64,000 nucleotides of DNA from Candidatus Zixiibacteriota bacterium (GCA_035380245.1 DAOSXA010000002.1:1054001-1118000), one strand, 5' to 3'. Shown: positions 8,924 through 18,192, counted from the first letter of the stretch. Program-made: numbers and translations. Notes: generated from the letters alone by a model not told the origin.

Positions 8924-9853
8924 CTACCGGCTGCTCTGCAGCTCGTGGGCTCGCTCCTGCATTTGGTCCAGACGCTCGTGACCGTAGTCACTCCATTTCA
9001 TAGGCACCCAGATCGCCAGGAACAGAAAGATGACGATTATCAATCCGTAGAACAGATAAGCCGGATTGCGTTGACTGAGCACAAGCCTCGTATATCGGGA
9101 ACTGGAAAACGCTCCTTTGATCTTTCCGCCCAATTCACCGAAAAACTTGCCGACTTTAGACCAGAAACTGGCCTCCTGCAAATAGCCGAAATGCTTGAGA
9201 TAGCGATGCGCCAGGGAACTTCCCTGCCCCACTTTATTGAAGGTGCCGACTCGTTGCAGGTGGAACTCCAAAGAAGTCCGGTCCGTGATCAGATTTTCTC
9301 CCAGTTGCAGCCGTCGCCGTACCAGCTCCAAAAACTTGGCCGGTTCCGCCAGAGCGGAGAACTGCTCCGGTGAGGCCCCGGTGTTGAGCGGCCGTCCGAA
9401 AGTGTTCAGATAACGACCGACCTCATTCATGAAGAATTCGTTCAGCCGGAAGTTGTTGTTGAGTGCTCCCTCAACGAACAACAGCGGCACCAGGTGATTC
9501 TCGAAATACGGTACGTCCTGTTTGACCGCGCGGAGACCGCGAATATACGAAAACGCTTTGTTCGAACGCCCGTCGATATCCGCCTCCGCCTCGAAAAACG
9601 TCACCAATACCTGCACCGTCAGTTGGCGCAAATCGGAACTGGTCAGCGGAGACTGACGAATCATATCGAGAAAATAACGATCTACCTCAACCGCCTTATC
9701 GCGCTGCTCGCGCAAGGCGTGAAAAACCGCCTTGATGCCGTTGTATGTTTGAAGAAACGCCTCGGTCTCGAACGACTGCGAATCCGATTCATATGACTGC
9801 AGATAACGAAAGAGATCATCGACGTAAGATTTAACCGCTAAACTGTCTTGCAT
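8924..9853 (-). CDS. Tail-anchored TssL-like protein
   Basis: 309 residues, mostly helical and cytoplasmic, with a single C-terminal membrane segment (YLFYGLIIVIFLFLAIWV, ~268-286) followed by a short basic/acidic tail. TssL (DotU/IcmH) of type VI systems is also a helical cytoplasmic protein fixed by one C-terminal helix, and its gene usually lies between tssK and tssM, exactly as here. Residue-level DotU signatures are not clear, so the name rests on topology and gene order. The start ATG follows the TssK stop by 11 bases. It would form the baseplate-docking membrane complex with the TssM-like GTPase downstream. An unrelated tail-anchored protein is the alternative. Confidence 0.5.
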   Translation of the reverse strand: MQDSLAVKSYVDDLFRYLQSYESDSQSFETEAFLQTYNGIKAVFHALREQRDKAVEVDRYFLDMIRQSPLTSSDLRQLTVQVLVTFFEAEADIDGRSNKAFSYIRGLRAVKQDVPYFENHLVPLLFVEGALNNNFRLNEFFMNEVGRYLNTFGRPLNTGASPEQFSALAEPAKFLELVRRRLQLGENLITDRTSLEFHLQRVGTFNKVGQGSSLAHRYLKHFGYLQEASFWSKVGKFFGELGGKIKGAFSSSRYTRLVLSQRNPAYLFYGLIIVIFLFLAIWVPMKWSDYGHERLDQMQERAHELQSSR

Positions 9854-9864
9854 CTATTCCAATC

Positions 9865-11313
9865 CTAAATCGAGTATACACTCAGGTCCATCTTGCTCAG
9901 GCCCTCGAACTTGGACGGGTCCGGAGCGCCCCGGAAAATAAGCGTTACCTGATTGACCGACGGCGATTTCAGCATATCCTGCGGATGCAGGGCGACCTTG
10001 GAGCCATAGGTAGTGACATCGATCTCCACCGGATCCGTCTCGCCCAGACCACGAGCCTCATTAAGCCCCAAACGAATCTGCATGCGAGTCCAGATACCGG
10101 AATCGAACAGGTCTTTGTTAAGAAGAATTACCGTATCGGCCACCGGTGACGGGTTGCTGATATCGACCAGCAGATAACTCAACTCACCCATCTGCTCCAG
10201 CCGCACCGATCCATAATCAAGAATGCGATAGGTCTGCCCCTGGTAGGTCAGCGAATCGGTCGCTACCGCCTGGGCGCCCAGTTGATCCTTTTTAACCTGG
10301 GCGAGGAATCCCATCATCTGTCGCACGACCGACAGGATCGTGTCGATTTCGCGCAGATGCCCGCCGATATTCTGATGGTCGTAATCGGCCAGCAGGAATG
10401 AATCCACCTGCGACATGAACTGGCCCACATTGGTCCCGACCTCCTTAACGAAAAACCGCTCGTTAAGGTAATCCTTGAGACCGGCTTGCAGATTAAGCAG
10501 TGTGGTCAACACGCGGAACAGGCGCTTGAAGAAAATAACCAGCTCAATCGGCGCCGGGGCATTGTGCCCGACCACGAACTGATCCAGCGAGGCAGACATG
10601 TGATAAGCGAACTGAAAAATCGTCTGGCGAAATGATGCCTGGAGACTGCTTTTCTCGCTTGACATAGCACCTTCGGCAGCTATGGCCGTGTAAGCCCGCG
10701 AAGCCAGCGAAAGCAGATTCTCGAGACGGTTGCGATATTCCCCGGCCTTCTGTAGAAGGCGTTCATCGGCATAAAGACTCAGGCAGGGCGGAAAGAAATT
10801 CGGATCCTCGGCAACTTCGTTGCCGTCAACCGCAAGCTGGGCGATCTGCAGGTATTGACCGCGCGGCAACGACGGTGCTTGTCCGATGTGGAGGCTGTAA
10901 TTGCCTGCCAGCGACGGAATCCTGGGCGGATCCTCATCCGGGTCCGGATCACCGACCGGTTTTTTAGCCGGTTGACCTATGGCCACATAAACCGCCACTG
11001 AGCCGCTGGGTAGATCCGTTTCGGCATGGACCGCGGCTTCATTCCCTTCGTTGATTTCAATCACCGAGCCATCCGGCGTAATCGCCTGACAACGGATCAA
11101 GTCAACCTGAAGTTTCCCGGAGCCGGCCATCGCTTCCAGCAACAGCGCCGGTTTCCCGGCAAGCGACTTGCGGATTAATCCGTAATTATCACCGGCGCTC
11201 ACGGCATACCATCGCGCCAGTTCTTCACAATATCTTTCCTGATCTTTGAGATGCCGCTGTGTGAGAAGCATCCCATCCTGCCAGTTAACCGAATATAAGT
11301 TCAAGTCGCTCAT
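9865..11313 (-). CDS. tssK: Type VI secretion baseplate protein TssK
   Basis: 482 residues with the TssK N-terminal signature: VNWQDGMLLTQRHLKDQERY near residue 10, corresponding to the conserved W-x-D/E-GM-x-L-x-x-QHL of the family, followed by the shell domain and a C-terminal hydrophobic domain. TssK trimers link the baseplate wedge (TssEFG) to the membrane complex (TssL/TssM). Slightly longer than the usual ~445 residues. A proline-rich insert (PDPDEDPPRIPSL) occurs near residue 125. It is separated from tssG by 86 bases containing a good promoter, so it probably starts a second transcription unit with the TssL-like, TssM-like and exported genes. Confidence 0.9.
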   Translation of the reverse strand: MSDLNLYSVNWQDGMLLTQRHLKDQERYCEELARWYAVSAGDNYGLIRKSLAGKPALLLEAMAGSGKLQVDLIRCQAITPDGSVIEINEGNEAAVHAETDLPSGSVAVYVAIGQPAKKPVGDPDPDEDPPRIPSLAGNYSLHIGQAPSLPRGQYLQIAQLAVDGNEVAEDPNFFPPCLSLYADERLLQKAGEYRNRLENLLSLASRAYTAIAAEGAMSSEKSSLQASFRQTIFQFAYHMSASLDQFVVGHNAPAPIELVIFFKRLFRVLTTLLNLQAGLKDYLNERFFVKEVGTNVGQFMSQVDSFLLADYDHQNIGGHLREIDTILSVVRQMMGFLAQVKKDQLGAQAVATDSLTYQGQTYRILDYGSVRLEQMGELSYLLVDISNPSPVADTVILLNKDLFDSGIWTRMQIRLGLNEARGLGETDPVEIDVTTYGSKVALHPQDMLKSPSVNQVTLIFRGAPDPSKFEGLSKMDLSVYSI

Positions 11314-11339
11314 AAATTTGCCTCAGAGGTTCAGATCCG

Positions 11340-11368
11340 AATTTATGCACCTGCCAATATCATGTCAA
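11340..11368 (-). promoter_or_regulatory. Sigma-70-type promoter ahead of tssK
   Basis: On the minus strand TTGACA, 17-base spacer, TAAATT; about 27 bases from the tssK start. It lies in the only sizeable gap of the machine half between tssG and tssK. Hexamers match the pattern of other promoters seen in this window. Confidence 0.55.
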
Positions 11369-11399
11369 GTTAATTGGATTTATCACATTTCTGCTTACG

Positions 11400-12311
11400 T
11401 TATACATAGGTCGAATAACCTAAATGTTGTTTCAGCCCGGTTTTCCCGAGACGCAAGTCACCTTTTTTAACGGTTATTCTAAGCTTCACATCAAGGTCAT
11501 TCGGCATACAAAGACGCAATACCTTATCAAGTTTCTTTCGCAGGGGACGTCCCGGAAGAAGATCGGAAACCTGCTCCGGTTTGACATCACGCACCTGTAA
11601 TTCATAGGCAGAATCATAATCAGTAAAGCCCCCTCCTAAAACTGTCTCCACACCTAACCGGGATTCCTTCGTCCCCAGTTTTGTCTGAAGGTTCGGGGGG
11701 ATGTAATGACGGCTCTTTATGTTCTCCACGATGCGGAATTTCCAGCCAAACAGGAATTCCAAAACACTGCAAACCAGCTTGGCATTCCCGGACCAGTGAT
11801 TGAACAGCGGCATCGCTGCTGTCCAGAAAAGAGCCTCTTCCACATCCGGCTTATCCTGTATCAGATCGAAATGGAATAATTTCAGAAACCGTTTAAGATG
11901 CTCCAGATCTACCAGACCGGCCTGGGCTTTGAGCGTTTCGTTCGTCGCCAGCGCTCGATATCTGACAGCCTCGGCATCGAATGGCGCCATTAGTCTCCGT
12001 GCCTGCTCGTCCCAACTGTCGGTGCGGTCGGTAATACCGCTGAGTCCATAGAAAAGCTGGTACGGCATGAAATCAACAGCGCTACGGAAACCCACCCGGA
12101 GTTTGATCGTGTCGTTACGGTCAATGGGAGTACCTTTGGTCGGTTCCTGAGAGACGATCTCTCCCCTGTAATTCTGGTATTCACCGTCCGCCAGCAATTC
12201 CACTCGATCTAAACTGACACCTAGCTTGAACAGCAGGTTCAAAGCCGTTACGAAATGGTATTTATGCCGACGGCTGGTCAGGTCCGGCATGATGATCGGG
12301 TACGCACTCAT
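11400..12311 (-). CDS. tssG: TssG-like baseplate protein with N-terminal PASTA-like domain
   Basis: 303 residues. Residues ~75-303 carry the TssG pattern: an N-terminal FxFxxLFYGLSG-like element (MPYQLFYGLSGITD), an AEAVRYRALA segment, a run EALFWTAAMPLFNHWSGNAKLVCSVLEFLFGW and a C-terminal RLGKTGLKQHLGYSTYV strand as in the family's LG...LG ending. Residues ~8-74 are unusual: PDLTSRRHKYHFVTALNLLF...EIVSQEPTKGTPIDRNDTIKLRVG has the shape of a PASTA domain (helix, then VxSQxPxxGTxVxxGxxVxLxVS). TssG pairs with TssF in the baseplate wedge. It overlaps the tssF stop by 4 bases (ATGA), implying translational coupling. TssG call is firm by context and fair by sequence; PASTA call is pattern-based. 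Confidence 0.75.
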   Translation of the reverse strand: MSAYPIIMPDLTSRRHKYHFVTALNLLFKLGVSLDRVELLADGEYQNYRGEIVSQEPTKGTPIDRNDTIKLRVGFRSAVDFMPYQLFYGLSGITDRTDSWDEQARRLMAPFDAEAVRYRALATNETLKAQAGLVDLEHLKRFLKLFHFDLIQDKPDVEEALFWTAAMPLFNHWSGNAKLVCSVLEFLFGWKFRIVENIKSRHYIPPNLQTKLGTKESRLGVETVLGGGFTDYDSAYELQVRDVKPEQVSDLLPGRPLRKKLDKVLRLCMPNDLDVKLRITVKKGDLRLGKTGLKQHLGYSTYV

Positions 12312-13978
12312 TTGGTCGACAACTCGATTCTGAAGCGGGTATTAACCGGCGACCGTGATTTAAGGAAGCATTCGAGCCGCTCCGACAGAAGATCCATCTC
12401 GTCCTGAGAATGGAATGCTTCGCCATCGACCAATAATCCCACCACGATACACCGGCAAACTCCCTTGCCGATCCGCTGCACACCGCTCTCACACACGGCG
12501 CGTTTTATCCGCGGATCGAACGTCTGCGCCCAGACGGCAATCTCTTCATAGCTAAGTGCCCGGTCGCGATTACGCAGCCGCGCCGAAGCCTCATCTACCA
12601 GTTGCTTGTCGGTTTTTGCCGGAACCGCACCTCCGGTAGGAATGAGATTGGTAACTTCATCCAGTCCGGGATGATTTTCGTACAACTCGACTATTTTACC
12701 GGCGCCGACACCGTTGGCTTCGGTACCGGCCGTTACCGAATAAGTGACCGTAAGCGAATCCGGAGGAGGTTCCAGAGAGTTGGAATAATCGAACCACATG
12801 ACGAGTTTTTCTTCTCGATTTTCAATCGCATAGAATTTGCGCGGTCCTCCCGGTGAAGCCTCATGTATCGCCACGTAATTTTCACCAGCCGAGTCAATGA
12901 CTTCCGATATCTCGACAATCGATTCGATATCTTCAGGCAACTCGATCTCCACGAGCTTATCCCCGCCGGTGTGTTTGAACAATCGCATCTCGTTCTTGTT
13001 CACCACCAGCATAGCATCGAAATAAAACTGAAGACCGTACGCGAGGCGACTCCGATCCCCCTTGGGCGGTAGATCGATCCTGATCCAATAATAGCTGCCC
13101 TCGTAATTCTCCGGTTTGAGGCTGCTTCGACGCATCATCTCAACCAGAGCACTATCCAACGGACCCGGCTCCCAGGTCGAGGTAAACATCTCAGGAAGAC
13201 AAACAAACGAATCTTTCAAACGCACGAACAGGTCGGAGCTCTTGCGAAGGCCACCCCAGTCGAGCACTTCTTTACCGGACGGGAAGATGCTGTCAAGGTC
13301 CGAAGATAATCCGGGGCAGAACGAAGAATCCTCGTAGAACGAGCCGAAATTGCTGCCCGGATACCATTTTGACCAGCGCACCTGCGCCAGTGCTTCCGGG
13401 TCGCCGTTAACGAAAATCAGCGCATCGGTCAGATTGGAAGGCGTTCCCTCGAATTCCACCGCCACGTAAGCGCGGTTGACGGCGGTAATCGCGGCGGTTA
13501 CACCGGTTGTCGGCGGGCGATCGGAAGCGGCGGCATCGGGAGGGGTGATATCGGTTACGGCATGGTCGGATTGAAGCAGGATATGCTTCACTTTGGCTTT
13601 GATAATCTTCTCAGGACGGATGCCCGAAAAGAACAGCATGTGACCGCCCTCACGCCTTTCCTTATAAAAGAAGCGCGTATTAGGATCGACCTCAACTACC
13701 GGATCCACCGGCAAACAGCGCATCACCGTGTAAGCCGGGACCGGCCAGCGCTGACATTCGGGAGACATCGCCTTGATCAACGACTCCGATGCCACCTGCC
13801 AGGTTTTACCGATCTCATTGTCGATCCCCGATAACTGATGAGCATACATTTCCATCAGGATTCGCAGAATCGGATCGAGCCGTTCCGGGGATTCCGGTAT
13901 TTTGGGATTCCAGGCCCGCAGGTCACGATGCATGTGGGCAAAAATCTGTTCCGTAGTTAGAGAACCGCGTTGGCTCAT
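12308..13978 (-). CDS. tssF: Type VI secretion baseplate protein TssF
   Basis: 556 residues. The N-terminus (HMHRDLRAWNPKIPESPERLDPILRILM...) and the block around HQLSGIDNEIGKTWQVASESLIKAMSPE followed by WPVPAYTVM match the TssF (VasA/ImpG) opening, where a helical start is followed by ...RLLEGFAFLTARI/HL...PHYLRPIPSM. The middle holds repeated beta-sandwich segments and the end holds an AxxRLRNRDRALSYEEIAVWAQ...DPRIKRAVCES motif as in phage gp6/J-like baseplate proteins. TssF dimerises around TssG and holds the wedge. It lies between tssE and tssG, the usual TssE-F-G order. Confidence 0.85.
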   Translation of the reverse strand: MSQRGSLTTEQIFAHMHRDLRAWNPKIPESPERLDPILRILMEMYAHQLSGIDNEIGKTWQVASESLIKAMSPECQRWPVPAYTVMRCLPVDPVVEVDPNTRFFYKERREGGHMLFFSGIRPEKIIKAKVKHILLQSDHAVTDITPPDAAASDRPPTTGVTAAITAVNRAYVAVEFEGTPSNLTDALIFVNGDPEALAQVRWSKWYPGSNFGSFYEDSSFCPGLSSDLDSIFPSGKEVLDWGGLRKSSDLFVRLKDSFVCLPEMFTSTWEPGPLDSALVEMMRRSSLKPENYEGSYYWIRIDLPPKGDRSRLAYGLQFYFDAMLVVNKNEMRLFKHTGGDKLVEIELPEDIESIVEISEVIDSAGENYVAIHEASPGGPRKFYAIENREEKLVMWFDYSNSLEPPPDSLTVTYSVTAGTEANGVGAGKIVELYENHPGLDEVTNLIPTGGAVPAKTDKQLVDEASARLRNRDRALSYEEIAVWAQTFDPRIKRAVCESGVQRIGKGVCRCIVVGLLVDGEAFHSQDEMDLLSERLECFLKSRSPVNTRFRIELSTK

Positions 13979-14002
13979 AATTTCAGCCTCAGTCTCCTCG
14001 AT

Positions 14003-14377
14003 CTAGCCTAAATCATAATGGGCTTCAAACTTCAATTCATCGTCGTCGTCCCGGTAGTTTCCAGTCACCTTGACCTGCATACCGAGATTGTGTCCCTCGC
14101 CTAAATCCTCACTGGTAAACGACACCGTCACATTGTAGAGCCGTCGCTCGTATTTACCGATAGCATTGCGCAGACTGGCTCGAACATCAGCTTTATTAGT
14201 CGTGAGCATATCGGAGAATTCTTTTTCCCAGAGATCGCATCCGTAATCCTTGCGGAAAGGGATAGATCCCAATCGTGTCGACAACACCAACCCGATGGAA
14301 TACATAATCGATTCCTTGAGATTGGTCTTGGGAAGATGTCCTTCGCGCAGGACGAGAGGTATTGACAGATAATCCAT
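14003..14377 (-). CDS. tssE: Type VI secretion baseplate protein TssE (gp25-like)
   Basis: 124 residues, the normal length of TssE. It carries the gp25-like core: SIMYSIGLVLSTRLGSIPFRKDYG (the family's ...L..iL.TR.G...g.P.YG), then DVRASLRNAIGKYERRLYNVTVSF (the ...I...I..yEpRL..v.V sequence). TssE staples the wedge to the sheath. It starts 10 bases after the vgrG stop, with only a weak TAAG upstream, so its translation probably depends on ribosomes coming from vgrG. Confidence 0.9.
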   Translation of the reverse strand: MDYLSIPLVLREGHLPKTNLKESIMYSIGLVLSTRLGSIPFRKDYGCDLWEKEFSDMLTTNKADVRASLRNAIGKYERRLYNVTVSFTSEDLGEGHNLGMQVKVTGNYRDDDDELKFEAHYDLG

Positions 14378-14386
14378 TGGTTATTC

Positions 14387-16156
14387 TTAGTTGATCTTGA
14401 CGATTCCGCCCTTGATCTCGGTCATGGCAGTACCTTCAACTTTTACCGTGGTACCGCTCAGTTTCGCTTCGGTCCCTCCTTTGCCCTCGAAATTCATAGA
14501 ACCCTCTGCCTTGAGGTTGCCCGAAGACTTGAGTTCCATATCACCGGTCGATGTAACCGACACCTTCGCTCCGGATTTGATTTCTACATCACCGGAAGTG
14601 GTTTCAATGGTAACCGTATTTCCCTTGATCGAAATATCCCCCTCCGACTCGATCATGATCTTCGGACCATCCATAGTCAGGGTAATCAGATTCTTGCCGT
14701 CTTTTTGAACGAGACTGAGTGCTTCGTAGCCTGACTTGTCGACAAAGATCAGGTCGTTGTTGCCTTTGGTACGGAACACTTTGAGGTCGTTATCGGCGGC
14801 AGTGAATCCGGCCGGATGGTTGGTCGGAGGATTATCTTTGCCGTTCCACATGCAACCGAGGATGACCGGACGATCGGGATCACCACCCTCGAACGCTACT
14901 ATAACTTCATCTCCCAACTCCGGCAGGGCAAAGAAACCTCGCTCGGCGCCGGCATGAGGAGTTATCATGCGAATCCAATAGTCGGGTTCAGCCTGTTGGC
15001 CGTCAACGGTCCAGGAGAATTTCACTTTAACTCGGCCCATGTTCTCGGGATCATCGGTACCGGTTACTATCGCGGCTTGTAAATCCGTAGCCTTCGGTTT
15101 GGGGCGCAACGCCGGTTGAGCCGCATCCATGCTGGTGCATACGAAACTGCAATCATACTCACCGATTTTCCAGGCATGAACGACCCTGGTTATGAAGTAA
15201 GAATCATTGATTTCGTTGCCGAGCCCCTCAATATCAATTTTCTGAGCCACGCTAAGCGGTACGTCGCGGGTATTCCCCTTACCTTGAATCATTGTCCCGA
15301 TCGAAGCCATGCGTGCCAGTTCCACGGCACCGTCAATCTCCGCCTGGCTTTCCGGGACTAAGCCACCGATAGAAGAGGCTTGCGGGTACAGGCTTTTCGA
15401 AGCCCGGTGCGATACCGCCGCCAGTCCCGACAGCGAGCGACGCGGGGAACCGGAAGTTTCTCCCGAGTAAGTTTCCTTATTCAAACGGCAATATCCGGCC
15501 CCGTCGAACTTCTCAACGGCCGTCCCGACGCCAACGGTGAAAGCGGCCAGAGTATAACCCCAGGTAAGGGAAATCGGCGATGAGTTGGTTGGCTTCTGAA
15601 CGTGAAACTCCCGGCCGTCGTAGTATGCATACATGCCGTTGGCCGCCGCCAGTCGCTGAATAAACTCGAAATCCGTTTCATGATACTGCACGCAGTATGA
15701 GAGGTTTTTGGCGGTCGTTTCAATCGTTCCCTGCGTGATGGAATGGTTGCCCAGGATAGCCTTAATGATATTCGACGCCGATTGCTCCTGCCAAATCTTG
15801 TTGCGTTTGCTTCCATCCATCAGATACGTCGGGCTGTGTCCCGTGATGCGAGCGGTATTGATCCCGTCATAGCTGTTATCGTAACTGACCTGAGTTACTA
15901 CGTACACGAATTCGAGCCTGACGGTATCTTGCGTACCCGGGATCTCGTCCGATTCGAAAGTTATCGATACCGGCTTACCGACGAAGTCGCGATATTCACT
16001 GAGGTCCTCGAATTCCGACATTTTCTCGACCTGGCCGGTCTTGCGCAATGTCGCTGTCAGCACATGGTGACCGTCGATGCGTTGCTCCAACGAAACATCA
16101 TGAATATCGGCATCGATCTTCTTGCCGTTTATCATCAGGATCGCATTAGTTGGCAT
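14387..16156 (-). CDS. vgrG: VgrG spike protein (TssI)
   Basis: 589 residues. Domains: gp27-like hub (residues ~1-330), with the Pvc8-like middle (SASNIIKAILGN, YCVQYHETDFEFIQRLAAANGMYAYYDG); gp5 OB-fold (~360-440; AAIVTGTDDPENMGRVKVKF, ...GFFALPELGDEVIVAFEGGDPDRPVILGCMWNG); and a C-terminal beta-helix of repeated VxIxSxGDxxIKG units ending TEIKGGIVKIN. There is no extra C-terminal effector domain: the spike ends with the needle, so it should carry a PAAR tip, which is encoded 15 kb upstream. The trimer punctures the target membrane at the end of the Hcp tube. Encoded directly after hcp. Confidence 0.95.
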   Translation of the reverse strand: MPTNAILMINGKKIDADIHDVSLEQRIDGHHVLTATLRKTGQVEKMSEFEDLSEYRDFVGKPVSITFESDEIPGTQDTVRLEFVYVVTQVSYDNSYDGINTARITGHSPTYLMDGSKRNKIWQEQSASNIIKAILGNHSITQGTIETTAKNLSYCVQYHETDFEFIQRLAAANGMYAYYDGREFHVQKPTNSSPISLTWGYTLAAFTVGVGTAVEKFDGAGYCRLNKETYSGETSGSPRRSLSGLAAVSHRASKSLYPQASSIGGLVPESQAEIDGAVELARMASIGTMIQGKGNTRDVPLSVAQKIDIEGLGNEINDSYFITRVVHAWKIGEYDCSFVCTSMDAAQPALRPKPKATDLQAAIVTGTDDPENMGRVKVKFSWTVDGQQAEPDYWIRMITPHAGAERGFFALPELGDEVIVAFEGGDPDRPVILGCMWNGKDNPPTNHPAGFTAADNDLKVFRTKGNNDLIFVDKSGYEALSLVQKDGKNLITLTMDGPKIMIESEGDISIKGNTVTIETTSGDVEIKSGAKVSVTSTGDMELKSSGNLKAEGSMNFEGKGGTEAKLSGTTVKVEGTAMTEIKGGIVKIN

Positions 16157-16236
16157 AGGATTCTTCCCGAAATCGGATCAGTGGCAGGTTTCGGGCGCCG
16201 CCGCTCGACGCCCGAACCTTAATCAACTGAAACCGA

Positions 16237-16641
16237 TTATTCTTCCCAGCGGTTGTCGATTTCGGCGTCTCCGATGGTCAGCTTGTGACAGGAGATCTCG
16301 ATATGTTCGAAGACCTGATCATCGGGATTGTTCTTAATGTGCGGGATCGTTTCCTCGTATCTGGTGATGAAACCCTCTTCCCAGGTAAGTTGCTTCATCT
16401 CGGAATCATCCGGCGTCTTGAACGTGACCTTGCCGGCCTTCCAGTTCGGTTTCGAGGAATCCATTGCCCAGCGGGCCAGATCGGTGTTCTCGTCTGACTC
16501 ACGCGTCACTTTGATGGTACCGGCGTGAGCACGGTCGGACGGACGTCCGGTCTCATCCTTGGCCGTATACAGTTCGTAGGTCACCATGTACACGTTTTTG
16601 TACACGACACCGTCAACTTCTAATACTGGTCTCCGTGCCAT
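16237..16641 (-). CDS. hcp: Hcp-like tube protein (TssD, subtype iii-like)
   Basis: 134 residues forming a single Hcp beta-barrel. The opening AKLEVDG-like (ARRPVLEVDGVVYKNVYMVTYELY), then TGRPSDRAHAGTIKVTRES, AGKVTFKTPD and the end EHIEISCHKLTIGDAEIDNRWEE follow the TssD proteins of Bacteroidota subtype iii systems (typical features: xGRPSSxxRGGxIxxxVE, Wxxx...KxGKVVFxxRD) more than proteobacterial Hcp1. It forms the inner tube and may hold cargo in its lumen. The Shine-Dalgarno is strong (AAAGGAG, 7 bases), and a stable hairpin precedes the gene, in keeping with the high level of Hcp needed. Confidence 0.85.
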   Translation of the reverse strand: MARRPVLEVDGVVYKNVYMVTYELYTAKDETGRPSDRAHAGTIKVTRESDENTDLARWAMDSSKPNWKAGKVTFKTPDDSEMKQLTWEEGFITRYEETIPHIKNNPDDQVFEHIEISCHKLTIGDAEIDNRWEE

Positions 16642-16703
16642 AGCTTTACTCCTTTATGGCTGGTTCATGGTTCTATTGTCAGATTCTCTGTTGTCGGATT
16701 GAA

Positions 16704-16733
16704 GCGGCGGCCGATACTTACTCCGACCGCCGC
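16704..16733 (-). other. Intercistronic hairpin between tssC and hcp
   Basis: Ten-bp GC-rich inverted repeat (GCGGCGGCCG / CGACCGCCGC, one G-T pair) in the 106-base gap upstream of hcp. No T-run follows, so it is more likely an RNA-stabilising or processing element than a terminator. Confidence 0.5.
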
Positions 16734-16747
16734 GATTTTGTCGTATG

Positions 16748-18175
16748 CTATTTGTCCTTGACGTTCGTCTGATTATCTTCGTTCCAGGCGGTAAATTCGA
16801 TGTTAAAAGTCCGCGCCGGATACTTCGGATTGAGAGCGACCTTGATGTCGATCTCCTGACGCTTGCGCATTTCCTCATCGGCGAAAATCTCGACTCGGAA
16901 ATCCTGAAGGATGTTGTCTCCGCCGGAGATCGCCTTCATGAATTTGTCGATATCGCGCCGCATGGTGTCAATGAACTTCTGGTCAATGACCGAGAAAGTC
17001 TGCTTGTTGAGATAATTGCGCAGGGTTTTATAGACGTAGTCGTAGGTCCGTCGGATCGAATAAACGTTGAACGTCTCTTTCTGGAACAGGGTCGAAGCCC
17101 CCATGGCCACGGCCGAGCCCTCGAAACTGACCATCGGATTGACGCCCTTCTCGTTGATCTTGGAAGCATCCGGCTGGTTGGCTTTAAACCGGATATACTT
17201 CGCATCGGCCACCTTACCGTACTTGAAACCGGCCATCGGCTGTTGCATGCCTATGGTCGTATCACCCTGGTACATCATCCCGGCCACTGCCGCCGACGGC
17301 GGAATCCACATGTCGTCATCTTCGTACTGGTTGGCTTCACGCGCCATCAGATAGTTCGCAAATACCGACATGTACTGCTTGTAATTGTCGATGCCGGAGA
17401 GGTTGGCATAGTTGGGATCATCCAGCATGTCCATGACCTCTTCGAAACTCTCGAAATTGGGTAGGTCGGTCATGACGTGCAGCTTATTGGGCATCCCGAG
17501 CTGGCGGGCGACATTGTCCATCGCTTCGACCGATCCCAGATAACCGGGAACGACCGCCATGGCGAAACACTCTTTGATGCTCCACTCACGGTAGAGATCG
17601 GCCACCGCTTTGCTGAGCTGTTCGAACTTTTCTTTATCGTCCGGATCAGCCAGTTCTTCGGCGCTGACATTGGCGAAATACGCGTTGACTTTTTCGTCCG
17701 CTTCCTGCTGGGCATTGGAAAAAAACTTATCGATCGCTCGATAAGTGGTCTCCAACTCGCGCGAGGCGCGATGAACCTTCTTCATGTTCTTCTCGAGGTT
17801 GGTTTCGAGCTTGGTGGCTTCCTCGTTGAGATTCTTGCGCACCTCATCCAGGTTGTCGGATTTTGAAAGCTGTTCCACCCAGAGCTTGAGTCGCTCGGCC
17901 AGCAGTCGACGTTGGTTGGCAAAATCTTTCTTGGTCAAAAATTCTTTACGTTGAAAATCCTTCTTCGGATCAAGCCATTCGACACCACGCACCAGGTCGC
18001 CGTCGACGGTCTTGAACGAAGGTAACAGATCCGCCAGCTTCTTGAAATCACCGAAATTATCGGACAACATGTCCGCGAATTCATCGTCGGATATTTTCTC
18101 AGCAACTGGCTTAGCCTGAGCTTCGGCCGCCTGTTCGGGTTGCGGCTGAGCTTCGTTTCTTTCCATTTCGTCCAT
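16748..18175 (-). CDS. tssC: Type VI contractile sheath large subunit TssC (VipB)
   Basis: 475 residues. After an acidic, Glu/Gln/Ala-rich head of ~45 residues comes the sheath domain: ANYLMAREANQYEDDDMWIPPSAAVAGMMYQGD, the family's ...R..y...d.w.PpSaav.G.ya..D, and a C-terminal segment with QTFSVIDQKFIDTMRRDIDKFM...FADEEMRKRQEIDIKVALNPKYPARTFNIEF, matching the handshake domain. A long helical coiled segment (about 85-155, rich in Lys/Glu/Leu) precedes it. TssC co-polymerises with TssB; contraction drives the tube, and ClpV recycles it. The start has GAGGGA 6 bases upstream and follows tssB by 17 bases. Confidence 0.9.
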   Translation of the reverse strand: MDEMERNEAQPQPEQAAEAQAKPVAEKISDDEFADMLSDNFGDFKKLADLLPSFKTVDGDLVRGVEWLDPKKDFQRKEFLTKKDFANQRRLLAERLKLWVEQLSKSDNLDEVRKNLNEEATKLETNLEKNMKKVHRASRELETTYRAIDKFFSNAQQEADEKVNAYFANVSAEELADPDDKEKFEQLSKAVADLYREWSIKECFAMAVVPGYLGSVEAMDNVARQLGMPNKLHVMTDLPNFESFEEVMDMLDDPNYANLSGIDNYKQYMSVFANYLMAREANQYEDDDMWIPPSAAVAGMMYQGDTTIGMQQPMAGFKYGKVADAKYIRFKANQPDASKINEKGVNPMVSFEGSAVAMGASTLFQKETFNVYSIRRTYDYVYKTLRNYLNKQTFSVIDQKFIDTMRRDIDKFMKAISGGDNILQDFRVEIFADEEMRKRQEIDIKVALNPKYPARTFNIEFTAWNEDNQTNVKDK

Positions 18176-18192
18176 GGTAATCCCTCGTCAGT

